Origin: Sunxiuqinia elliptica | Lineage (GTDB): Bacteria > Bacteroidota > Bacteroidia > Bacteroidales > Prolixibacteraceae | Length of the DNA stretch: 64,000 bases | Assembly: GCF_900113005.1 (NCBI RefSeq) | Contig: NZ_FONW01000007.1 | Span: 110,537 to 174,536, forward strand | Reading direction: 5' to 3' | Part shown: positions 11,453 through 19,093 of the stretch, piece by piece | Layout of the letters: the number at the start of each line of letters is the position of its first letter | Numbering within the stretch: position 1 is the stretch's first letter | The notes under the pieces: model-generated | Seen by the model: only the letters and a program-made list of their open reading frames with translations | What the model was told of the DNA's origin: nothing | Databases searched by the model: none | Made by a program: the position numbers and the translations under genes

Positions 11453-13030
11453 ATGAAGAAACTACTACTAAACTTCGCCGTACTGTTGTTGATCGCTGGC
11501 TGTGGCACTTCCAGCAAAAAACAACAAAGCGAAGACGTTAACAAAGATTTACCCCGAATTGCGATTGCAGGAATCGCTATTGAGTCGAGTACCTTTTCTC
11601 CAGCTCAAACCCAAGAGGAAGCTTTTCATGCTTTAGTTGGAGATGATATTTTCTCGTACTACCCATTTTTTGCCGAAGATGCCTCGAACCGGAAACGAGC
11701 AAATTGGTTCCCGACATTCAGAGGGAAGGCTATTCCAGGAGGAATTGTTACCCGTGAGGCTTATGAGTCCATGGTTCAACAAACACTGGATATGCTGAAA
11801 GAGAACCTGCCATACGACGGTCTTTTTCTTGACATCCATGGCGCCATGAGCGTTGTGGGACTGGATGATCCCGAAGGTGATTTGATCATTCGTATCCGCG
11901 AAGTGATTGGCAAAGAGACGCTGATCTCAACCTGCATGGACTTGCATGGAAACGTATCGAAGCGATTGGCTGAAAATACAGATTTGATTACTTGCTACCG
12001 CATGGCTCCACACGAGGATGCCATGGAATCGAAAAAGAGAGCGGTGGATAACTTGCTGGAACGCTTGGAGAACGGCAAAGGAAAGCCAGCCTATAAAGCA
12101 TGGATTCCGGTACCAATCTTATTGCCGGGAGAAAAAACAAGTACGCGCATTGAGCCAGGGAAAAGCCTTTATGCCAAAGTGGCTCCTGCTGCCGATCAAG
12201 AAGGTGTAATTGATGCGGCCATTTGGGTGGGTTACGCCTGGGCTGACGAACCTCGCAACCATGCAGTGGTTATGGTTACCGGCGATGACAAGGAGAAGGT
12301 TACCCAATCGGCTGAAGAACTGGCCCAAAGCTTCTGGGACGTTCGTGATAAATTTGAATTTGTAGCTCCTGTTGGCACATTGGAAGAATGCCTGGACAAA
12401 GCGATTGCCAGCAAGAAACATCCTTTTATCATCAGCGACACAGGCGATAACCCGACAGCTGGAGGTGCCGGCGATGTTACCTGGACACTGCGCGAACTAC
12501 TAAAGCGCCCAGAACTAAAAGCAGCAAACGGACCATCAATGATCTATGCTTCCCTGCCCGCTCCTCAGTTTGTTGAGAAAGCTGTAGCCATTGGTGAAGG
12601 AGGCCAACTAGAGGCTGAAGCAGGTGCACGTGTTGATGATCGTTATTCCGGGCCAATCAAGTTGAGTGGCACCATCGAAAAAATTCGGCAGGGAGATAAG
12701 CACGCTGAGATTGAGGTGGTATTAAAAACCGGCAATAACCAGATCATCCTCACCAAAAAGCGTAAGCCTTATCATTACGAAAAAGACTTTACCAACCTGG
12801 GGCTCAATCCTCACAAAACTGATATTGTTATCGTTAAAATTGGCTACCTGGTACCGGAGCTATACAATATGCGGGCCGACTGGATTATGGCCTTAACCCC
12901 CGGAGGAGTTGATCAGGACTTGGAACGCTTAGGCTATAAACGCATCAATCGCCCCATGTATCCACTTGATAAAGACATGGAAACGCCTGATCTGAGCGCT
13001 CAATTTATTCCCTCATCGGAAACAATTTAG
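11453..13030 (+). CDS. M81-family (MlrC/microcystinase C-like) metallopeptidase lipoprotein
   Basis: The 525-residue protein begins with a lipoprotein signal peptide ending in LLIAGC, so it is probably anchored in an envelope membrane. The mature part matches the MlrC/DUF1485 fold: IAGIAIESSTFSP at its start, DIHGAMSV, MDLHGNVS and RMAPHEDAMESKKR supply the Asp and His residues expected to bind zinc. SDTGDNPTAGGAGD is a second family hallmark. MlrC degrades linearised microcystin in sphingomonads, but most homologues are of unknown substrate, so a role in peptide or amide breakdown is as far as the sequence goes. It precedes another lipoprotein gene with a 350-base gap. Confidence 0.82.
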   Translation: MKKLLLNFAVLLLIAGCGTSSKKQQSEDVNKDLPRIAIAGIAIESSTFSPAQTQEEAFHALVGDDIFSYYPFFAEDASNRKRANWFPTFRGKAIPGGIVTREAYESMVQQTLDMLKENLPYDGLFLDIHGAMSVVGLDDPEGDLIIRIREVIGKETLISTCMDLHGNVSKRLAENTDLITCYRMAPHEDAMESKKRAVDNLLERLENGKGKPAYKAWIPVPILLPGEKTSTRIEPGKSLYAKVAPAADQEGVIDAAIWVGYAWADEPRNHAVVMVTGDDKEKVTQSAEELAQSFWDVRDKFEFVAPVGTLEECLDKAIASKKHPFIISDTGDNPTAGGAGDVTWTLRELLKRPELKAANGPSMIYASLPAPQFVEKAVAIGEGGQLEAEAGARVDDRYSGPIKLSGTIEKIRQGDKHAEIEVVLKTGNNQIILTKKRKPYHYEKDFTNLGLNPHKTDIVIVKIGYLVPELYNMRADWIMALTPGGVDQDLERLGYKRINRPMYPLDKDMETPDLSAQFIPSSETI

Positions 13031-13381
13031 GAATTTTCCAGAGAGAAGAACTCCTGCCTCATGCAGGCCACAGATAAGAGAGGATGTCTAAAAAGTATAG
13101 TTTTTCGTCATTGCGAAGGAGGAACGACTGACGCAATCTTTTAAATAACAGATTGCTTCGTTTTACTCGCAATGACGGTTTAAAATCTAAAGTGGCTTTT
13201 TGGACAGCCTCTTCTTTTTTGCCCCTATTTCAGCCAATCGACTTCCTTTCCCTAGGCTGTATTGCAAAGGTAGGGCCTCTATTATCTGAGTCTGCTGATA
13301 TTTTTCCTAACTTCGCTGTTCAAGCTCATGCCTGGGAATCCTCATCCCACATGGACAATTTATCACTCATAAAAAACACGA
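13031..13381. other. Intergenic region between the two lipoprotein genes
   Basis: Apart from the palindrome at 13106-13177, there is no supported gene. An open frame that begins at 13153 reads through into the following gene in another frame and has no recognisable protein character. Confidence 0.55.
13106..13177. repeat. REP-like palindromic element
   Basis: The ends cgtcattgcga (13106-13116) and tcgcaatgacg (13167-13177) are perfect inverted repeats, with further complementarity inside (gcaatct / agattgc). Elements with this sequence style recur in intergenic regions of many bacterial genomes. No coding function is seen. Confidence 0.65.
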
Positions 13382-15595
13382 ATGCTTATGAAAAAACTAC
13401 TCTTAATTCTACTAGCCGTAGCTACCTTGGGGGCTTGTACCTCCAAAAACGAACTGGCCATCATCAAAAATGGCCGCTCCAACTATGAAATTCGAATCAA
13501 GAATCAGGACTGCCAACAAGCAGCAGAGCAACTTCAACATTACCTGGAAAAAGCATCAAGCGTAAAGCTTCCCATTGTAATGGAAAGCGATGCAGCTCCT
13601 TCCTCCCCTGCAATTTTAGTCTACACGAACACAGGCTTACCACAGGCACATTCCATTTCCATTCAAACGGAAGGGAAAAACCTGCTCATCTCGGGAGGCG
13701 ATGCACAAAGTACAGGCTACGCTGTTTATGAGTTTCTCGAGCAATATGTAGGCTGCCGATGGTTTTCGCCGAGCGTTGAGCAGGTACCAAGCAGTTCAAC
13801 CATCAGCTTGGCTCTACCAGTCAACCTGGTGTACACGCCCGAGATTACAACCAGAACGGTCCATTCGCGCTTGTTCTACGAAGACCATGCCTTTGCTGAT
13901 CATCAAAAAGTGACTACCGAAGCCTTTCCAAGCTATGTTCCTGAAGGCCGGGTGCACACTTTTCACCGCTTTGTTCCCGAACTCAGCTTCTACGACAAGC
14001 ATCCCGAATACTATGCGCTGCGTGGCAAGAAGCGACTTCCAACCCAATTGTGCTTAACCAATCAGGAGGTACTGAAAATTGTTATCGACTCGGTACAAGT
14101 ATGGTTTGACCGATACCCGGATGCCCAAGTGATTTCGGTAAGCCAAAACGACAACACACAGCATTGTCAATGCGAGAACTGTCAAAAGATTGATGAGGAA
14201 GAAGGTTCGCCCAGTGGCAGCATGATTCGTTTTGTGAATGCCGTTGCTCAGGCATTTCCGGATAAAACCATTTCAACCTTGGCTTACCAATACACCCGCA
14301 AGCCATGCAAAACCAAGCCCCTTGACAATGTGCTGGTCACCCTTTGCTCCATTGAATGCGACCGGAGTGCACCAATCGAAGAAAAATGCAGCGATTTCGC
14401 TGAAGACCTCATCGGATGGAAACAACTGACCGACCACATTCGCATTTGGGATTATACCACTCAGTTTACCAACTTTCTGGCTCCTTTCCCAAATATGAAT
14501 ACCCTGCAACCCAACATCCAGTTTTTCAGGGATAACCACGCCACCTGGATTTTTGAACAACACAGCCACAATCCAAGTGAGCTGTTTGAGTTGCGCTCCT
14601 ATGTAACCGCTAAACTTTTGTGGAATCCCGATCAGGATGTCGAGGCCATCATCAACGAATTTATGCAGGGATATTACGAAGAAGCCGGCCCTGCCATCAA
14701 GAAATACATTGACTTGGTTCATGCATCCTTAGAAAGCGATCCGGATTTCTTCCTATACCTGTACGGCGACCCAGCCCAGGCTTTTAACTCCTTCCTTTCA
14801 CCTGAACTGCTCAAACAGTACAATGCCTTTTTTGATGAGGCAGAAGCAGCTGTTGGCGATAAGCCAGCTGTTTTGCAACGGGTACGAACCGCACGGATCA
14901 GTACGGACTATGCCCAACTGGAGATGGCACGCAATGGGATGTCGCCGGATTATCAACTGCTGGCTAATGGAATCATCTCACCCGATGTGCAGACACGCCT
15001 CAATCGTTTTGCATCCAGCTGTGAGCAGGCCCAAATCAGCCTGATGAATGAAATGGGCTACACCGTCGATGAATACCTGAGTGCTTTTGAGCAAACACTG
15101 GAACGGGCCGCTCAACCAAACTTGGCACGAGGAGCAAAAGTGAAGCTACTCACCCAACCAAAGAAATATGCCGACGAGAATCCTCAAGTACTTACCGACG
15201 GCGCTTTGGGTGGCAGTAACTTTTTTGCCAACTGGCTGGGCTTTGAAGGGAATGATATGGAAGTGGTGATTGACTTAGGAGAAGCCAAGAGCTTTAGCAA
15301 TATTTCCGTTGGCTTCTTACAGGTAACCAACCACATTGTGTTCTTCCCAAAATCGGTGACTTTCTCCGCTTCAAACGACAACAACAACTTCCGGAAACTT
15401 CAAACTGTTTCCACCCAGAAACCAATCAGCAAGGACAGTAAACGGAACGACCTGGAGTACTTTAAAGCCAGCTTTCCGGAAACTCAGGCCCGCTACCTAA
15501 AGCTTGTCGCCAAAAACGTAAGTAAAGCTCCGGTATGGCACAACGCTGCCGGCCTGCCGGTATGGATCTTTGCCGACGAAGTGATCGTTAACTAG
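13382..15595 (+). CDS. DUF4838 lipoprotein with C-terminal F5/8-type carbohydrate-binding domain
   Basis: The 737-residue product has a lipoprotein signal (LLAVATLGAC) and then an N-terminal beta-hexosaminidase/glucuronidase-like fold: the ISGGDAQSTGYAVYEFLEQY segment is typical of proteins in front of GH67-like barrels. The DUF4838 core includes SVSQNDNTQHCQCENC near residue 255 and RIWDYTTQF near 355. From about residue 590 on, the sequence (NLARGAKVKLL, DGALGGSNFFANWLGF, VVIDLGEAKSFSNISVGFLQ, ARYLKLVAKN) is a discoidin/F5/8-type galactose-binding domain. It probably binds or acts on a polysaccharide at the cell surface, but no member of this family is firmly assigned. Two starts, 13382 and 13388, are possible. 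Confidence 0.82.
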   Translation: MLMKKLLLILLAVATLGACTSKNELAIIKNGRSNYEIRIKNQDCQQAAEQLQHYLEKASSVKLPIVMESDAAPSSPAILVYTNTGLPQAHSISIQTEGKNLLISGGDAQSTGYAVYEFLEQYVGCRWFSPSVEQVPSSSTISLALPVNLVYTPEITTRTVHSRLFYEDHAFADHQKVTTEAFPSYVPEGRVHTFHRFVPELSFYDKHPEYYALRGKKRLPTQLCLTNQEVLKIVIDSVQVWFDRYPDAQVISVSQNDNTQHCQCENCQKIDEEEGSPSGSMIRFVNAVAQAFPDKTISTLAYQYTRKPCKTKPLDNVLVTLCSIECDRSAPIEEKCSDFAEDLIGWKQLTDHIRIWDYTTQFTNFLAPFPNMNTLQPNIQFFRDNHATWIFEQHSHNPSELFELRSYVTAKLLWNPDQDVEAIINEFMQGYYEEAGPAIKKYIDLVHASLESDPDFFLYLYGDPAQAFNSFLSPELLKQYNAFFDEAEAAVGDKPAVLQRVRTARISTDYAQLEMARNGMSPDYQLLANGIISPDVQTRLNRFASSCEQAQISLMNEMGYTVDEYLSAFEQTLERAAQPNLARGAKVKLLTQPKKYADENPQVLTDGALGGSNFFANWLGFEGNDMEVVIDLGEAKSFSNISVGFLQVTNHIVFFPKSVTFSASNDNNNFRKLQTVSTQKPISKDSKRNDLEYFKASFPETQARYLKLVAKNVSKAPVWHNAAGLPVWIFADEVIVN

Positions 15596-15623
15596 CCTCC
15601 TGGCTCAGCATAAACTCATTGAA

Positions 15624-15665
15624 CAATCAGCCGGATGCCAAACGCATTCGGCTGATTGCTTTTCC
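15624..15665 (+). terminator. Intrinsic terminator of the DUF4838 gene
   Basis: A 15-bp stem (15624-15638 with 15644-15658, one G-T pair) with a 5-base loop is followed by cttttcc. It begins 29 bases after the stop codon. Confidence 0.85.
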
Positions 15666-15697
15666 AACATGCCATGCCCGACTTCCACGGTAAGCAA

Positions 15698-15759
15698 GCC
15701 GTTTCTCCTCCTTTTTGGCAAGGAGGAGTGGCATCAGTTTACTGATGTCGAGGTGGTTC
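15698..15759. repeat. 62-base direct repeat A, copy 1
   Basis: Identical in essence to 16386-16447. It includes two hairpins, ctcctcc / ggaggag and catcag-ttta-ctgatg. Confidence 0.85.
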
Positions 15760-16053
15760 TCTTCTCTTTATTAGTTTGAAGTTCCATTCCTTCCTAACTC
15801 TTCCGATCACATTAAACGAACTTGTCCTTTTGGCTTAATCCAAAAGAACGAAAAGATCAAGGCTGACGATGCTTTTGAATGAAAACTACGGATCGGTAAC
15901 TCCCCGAAAACCAACTCCTCCCGTTGGTCGTCAAACAGGTTTTTCTTAGCAAGTACCTACGCAAATTCCTTCCCTTGTTTTCTGGATCAAAACCCTCGTA
16001 GGCCAATCCTTTTTCCGATAATTAGTAGTTGAATTCATGCCTTCATTGAGGTG

Positions 16054-16326
16054 AGCGTCTTTCCGAACTCGTTTCAGGATCTACCTCCACCTTGCTACAC
16101 TTCTATTTGATACACGGTCCATCCTCCGTTCTCCTGTCTCCGTTTTCCTCTTCATTCTTTGCACTTTGCTCTTTTCTTTGCCCCAACGGGGCGAAAGCAT
16201 CAGCTCAGGGCAACGCCCTGTGGGTGTAGTAATGCACAACCAATAATCGGCGCAACTGCCAAGTATCGTCGAGCTCAATGGCAAGCATGCGCCGAATAGG
16301 TTTCCCAATTGATTATCGAATTCCCT
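16054..16326. repeat. About 270-base direct repeat B, copy 1
   Basis: This segment recurs at 16796-17050 with over 90 percent visible identity outside small indels. It contains ccccaacgggg and cagggc-aac-gccctg, two small palindromes typical of REP-like elements, and ends with attatcgaattccct. A minus-strand open frame of 83 codons lies inside and matches the frame in the other copy, but has a low-complexity Arg-rich end and no family resemblance. Confidence 0.85.
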
Positions 16327-16385
16327 TCTCACTCATTCCTCCAAAAAGAACTCCTCCTTTTCCAAGGTTTGATCACAAACAGCCT

Positions 16386-16447
16386 GCCGTTTCTCCTCCT
16401 TTTTGGCAAGGAGGAGTGGCATCAGTTTACTGATGTCGAGGTGGTTC
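16386..16447. repeat. 62-base direct repeat A, copy 2
   Basis: Second copy of the segment at 15698-15759, with the same two nested hairpins. The flanking bases differ, which marks the repeat boundaries. Confidence 0.85.
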
Positions 16448-16795
16448 GCTCTCCTATCAACCGAATAAGGACATCGCTTGCTTCTTAACCCTTCCGGTTC
16501 CGATGACCGGAACCACCTTCCCTTGAGAAAGGGAAGGAAATCCAACCACTGGCATTATCGCAAATCACCAAAGAACATTTCCCTACCGAAGACCATCCTA
16601 TTTTTCCAAGGATATCCAAAGCACTCAACCTCATCTGTGCGTCTTCCGAACTTGTTTCGAAACTCTCCCCAAGCTCGTAAAACTCGCTTGACCCCTCTCT
16701 TCTGGAAGAGCGGGGAAGAGTCGGTGTAATCCGTTAGGATGGCATACGACTCCGGAGTGAGTTTGATTGAAATAAAACCGGTTCCCTGATTACTA

Positions 16796-17050
16796 AGCGT
16801 CTTTCCGAACTCGTTTCAGGATCTACCTCCACCTTGCTACACTTCTATTTGATACACGGTCCATCCGGTTTCCATCCTCCGTTCTCCTTTTACCTCGTTG
16901 CTCTTTGCCCCAACGGGGCGAAAGCATCAGCTCAGGGCAACGCCCTGTGGGTGTAATGCACAACCAATAATCGGCGCAACTAGCAAGTATCGTCGAGCTC
17001 AATGGCAAACATGCACCGAATAGTTTTCCCAATTGATTATCGAATTCCCT
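16796..17050. repeat. About 255-base direct repeat B, copy 2
   Basis: Second copy of the element at 16054-16326. It is 18 bases shorter, through small indels in the pyrimidine-rich part. The central palindromes and both ends are conserved. Confidence 0.85.
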
Positions 17051-17285
17051 CCACTTTTCTTTTAATCTGATGCCAAAGTGATTTCGGGATCGTCAGGTTT
17101 TACTCGAATAACGTTTTTCATTTCTTTTCCGATGAAAAGAAACCGAAACAAAGAAAAATCTTGAAAATTTAATCCTTCATCCCACCAGCCAACGCTGGCC
17201 CGGGCCAAATTTTCCGGCCTACACACATTTTCACCTTCAGTGAAATGAAGGATGTGATTTTCAATGGAGACTGAACCCGAAAAAT

Positions 17286-17374
17286 GCGTCTTCCGAGCTT
17301 GTTTCAGGATCTACCTCCACCTTGCTACACTTCTATTTGAAACACGATCCATCCGGTTTCCGTTCTCCTGTCTC
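17286..17374. repeat. Truncated copy of repeat B
   Basis: The first roughly 90 bases of repeat B (gcgtcttccgagcttg, then tttcaggatctacctcc and on) are present, and the element then breaks off before the palindromic centre. Confidence 0.75.
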
Positions 17375-17546
17375 CTGTATCCCGGTCTCCTTTTTCCCCT
17401 GCCCTTTGCCCTCTACCCTTTCCGCTCTGCCCCTTCAACTTTATGCTCACTAACATCTTTCAATTAATCAATAACTTACCTTATTTTATTTAATTAAATA
17501 GCTGAATGACATCACGTTCAGTAATTATTCACTTAAAAAGCGTACT

Positions 17547-18188
17547 ATGAATCAAGACCAAAACAAGCACATGCGTATGTACCTGGCTACGCAAACCGTG
17601 CTGGACAATTACACCATGCGTTGGAATACCATTCCCGTGATGGTGACCGTTAAAAACGAGCTGGATGAGCTTATTCAGCGAATTGAACAGAAAAATGAAG
17701 AAACCGATGCAGCCAGTCTTGGCACCACAGCACAAAAAGAAACCACGCGCCAAACCTTGACTGAAAAAGCTGTTACGGTATCCGGAATTCTTCAGGCTTT
17801 TGCCGCCTTTAACGACGACCTGCCCTTGGCTGAGAAAGTCAAGCTCACAAAGTCGGACTTGTTAACTTGCCGCGAAACCGATGTGGAAAGCCTCGTTCGC
17901 CCGGTCATTGACCTAGCCCGCAAACGGCTTGGCGATCTGGCCGATTTCATGCTCACTGAGGACATGCTGGTAGAAACCGAAACCAGCCTCGACAGTTTTA
18001 AGGCGCTGATCGGACAGCCACGAACCATCCGCAACCAAGCCTTTGCTGCCATAAACATGCTTGAGGAGTTGATGGACCAAACAGACGCCTTGCTTAAGCA
18101 AAAGCTGGATAAGCTGATGATCCGGTTCGAATTTAGCGACTCCGTGTTTTTCGAGGAGTATACCCGCGCCCGGGTAATTGTGGACTAA
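17547..18188 (+). CDS. Hypothetical protein, mostly helical
   Basis: The family is not recognised. The 213-residue soluble product has no signal peptide, no membrane segment and no known motif. It is rich in Glu, Thr, Leu and Asp, and almost entirely predicted helical by eye (DELIQRIEQKNEET, MLEELMDQTDALLKQKLDKLM). It is followed by a good intrinsic terminator and then by a decayed acidic heptad-repeat frame in a different reading frame. It lies between the repeat-rich gap and the Argonaute operon, so it could be part of a variable region, but its codon use is like that of the core genes rather than the AT-rich operon. Confidence 0.7.
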   Translation: MNQDQNKHMRMYLATQTVLDNYTMRWNTIPVMVTVKNELDELIQRIEQKNEETDAASLGTTAQKETTRQTLTEKAVTVSGILQAFAAFNDDLPLAEKVKLTKSDLLTCRETDVESLVRPVIDLARKRLGDLADFMLTEDMLVETETSLDSFKALIGQPRTIRNQAFAAINMLEELMDQTDALLKQKLDKLMIRFEFSDSVFFEEYTRARVIVD

Positions 18189-18224
18189 ACAAAAAGGAAT
18201 TGCTTGTACGCTTTATCGCTTAAG

Positions 18225-18261
18225 CCGGCAGCTGGAAAAAACCAGTTGCCGGTTGTTTTTT
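18225..18261 (+). terminator. Intrinsic terminator after the 213-residue gene
   Basis: The stem ccggcagctgg / ccagttgccgg (one G-T pair) is followed by ttgtttttt. It starts 36 bases after the stop codon. Confidence 0.85.
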
Positions 18262-18265
18262 ATAT

Positions 18266-18676
18266 GTTCCACAACAGTCAGACGATGACGCCAACCAGCC
18301 AGAAGATGACGCCAAGTGCCCAGACGATCTCAGCGACTCGCCGGAAGATGATAGCCAAGCGCCAGACGAACTCGCCGATGCGTTAAATGAACTCGGCGAT
18401 GTGTTAAACGAACTCAGCGATAAGCTTGACGAACTCGCCAACCGTCAAGAAGTCAGTCCGTAAGAGCCAGACGAACTCCGCGACTGTCAAGAAGTCAGTC
18501 CGGAGGCGTTAAATGAACTCGCCGAGCCCCTAGACGAAGTCCGCCAGCGTCTAAAACAACAAAACCACCTAAAAACCATTGTTGAACGCCAGCAAAACAA
18601 TCCACCATTCCAACCGAACACGCCCGTTTTAATGACTTATGAAATGAATTATTATGATTTTAACCATTATCTTTAG
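18266..18676 (+). pseudogene. Decayed frame for an acidic heptad-repeat protein
   Basis: Read in one frame, this region gives an Asp/Glu-rich start (SDDDANQPEDDAK), a series of Leu-based heptads (DELADALNELGDVLNELSDK), a TAA stop at 18461-18463, and then continues in the same frame with EPDELRDCQEVSPEALNEL. It ends in a more ordinary C-terminus (NNPPFQPNTPVLMTYEMNYY) and TAG at 18674. The upstream frame has no start codon and runs into the terminator hairpin. This looks like a coding sequence that lost its start and gained a stop, possibly once a C-terminal extension of the preceding gene, whose frame is different. The DNA repeat unit gaactcgccga recurs several times. Confidence 0.5.
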
Positions 18677-19093
18677 TAGCCAAAATTAAGAGCCTTGAAT
18701 AGCAATATCTATTTACCAGTAGATATGCACGGCGTTGTGGTGCATTCCCCACATAAGCACTTCCGAAATAGATTTAAACGCAAATTATCTATTTCTCCAG
18801 AGCTTATTAAATACTGTTGCTAACGACAAAATTTTAGCACTTTTTTGAAAATTTTCAGATACACATAAAGCTGAAATCATTATGAACAAAGGGATACAAG
18901 ATAAAAACAACAAAATTTGACGTTAGTCAGAATGCTAAAAAAGGACAGTGCAACTAAAGCCGACGCACATTTGCAAGCCCAAACCCACAGGCTAATGCTT
19001 CAGCTTGCAAAAGAGCCAAATCTCAGCACACGCACTAACTGATTGATGATAAAAAACGATATTTGAAAGAAGATAATTAAGTAATAATAATTT
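18677..19093. other. AT-rich boundary region upstream of the Argonaute operon
   Basis: No gene is supported. The composition turns AT-rich here. An imperfect inverted repeat is seen, ctaacgacaaaatttt (18820-18835) against caaaatttgacgttag (18911-18926). After it comes a block with GC-richer words (gccgacgcacatttgcaagcc, and cagcttgcaaaagagcc) of a kind that looks like a mobile-element or cassette border, though no recombinase gene is near. A near-consensus promoter box, gatatttg (19059-19066, first base off), lies before the Argonaute start. Confidence 0.45.

Larger units (their letters stand above)
15596..17546. other. Gene-free region made of repeated segments
   Basis: Nearly 2 kb without a supported gene. 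It contains the terminator at 15624-15665 and several direct repeats, listed separately. The sequence between them is also rich in short repeats such as the gcgtctttccgaac phrase (16054, 16796, and with changes at 16640 and 17286). The composition, pyrimidine-rich tracts and hairpins suggest accumulated non-coding mobile-type repeats rather than decayed genes. Confidence 0.7.

Noticed and set aside
13153-13488. Plus-strand open frame before the DUF4838 gene
   Set aside because: It overlaps the true gene in another frame, contains a REP-like palindrome and has no protein character.
16081-17032. Minus-strand frames of 83 and 69 codons in the repeat region
   Set aside because: They are parts of non-coding repeat copies with Arg-rich low-complexity ends; recorded as a finding but not as genes.
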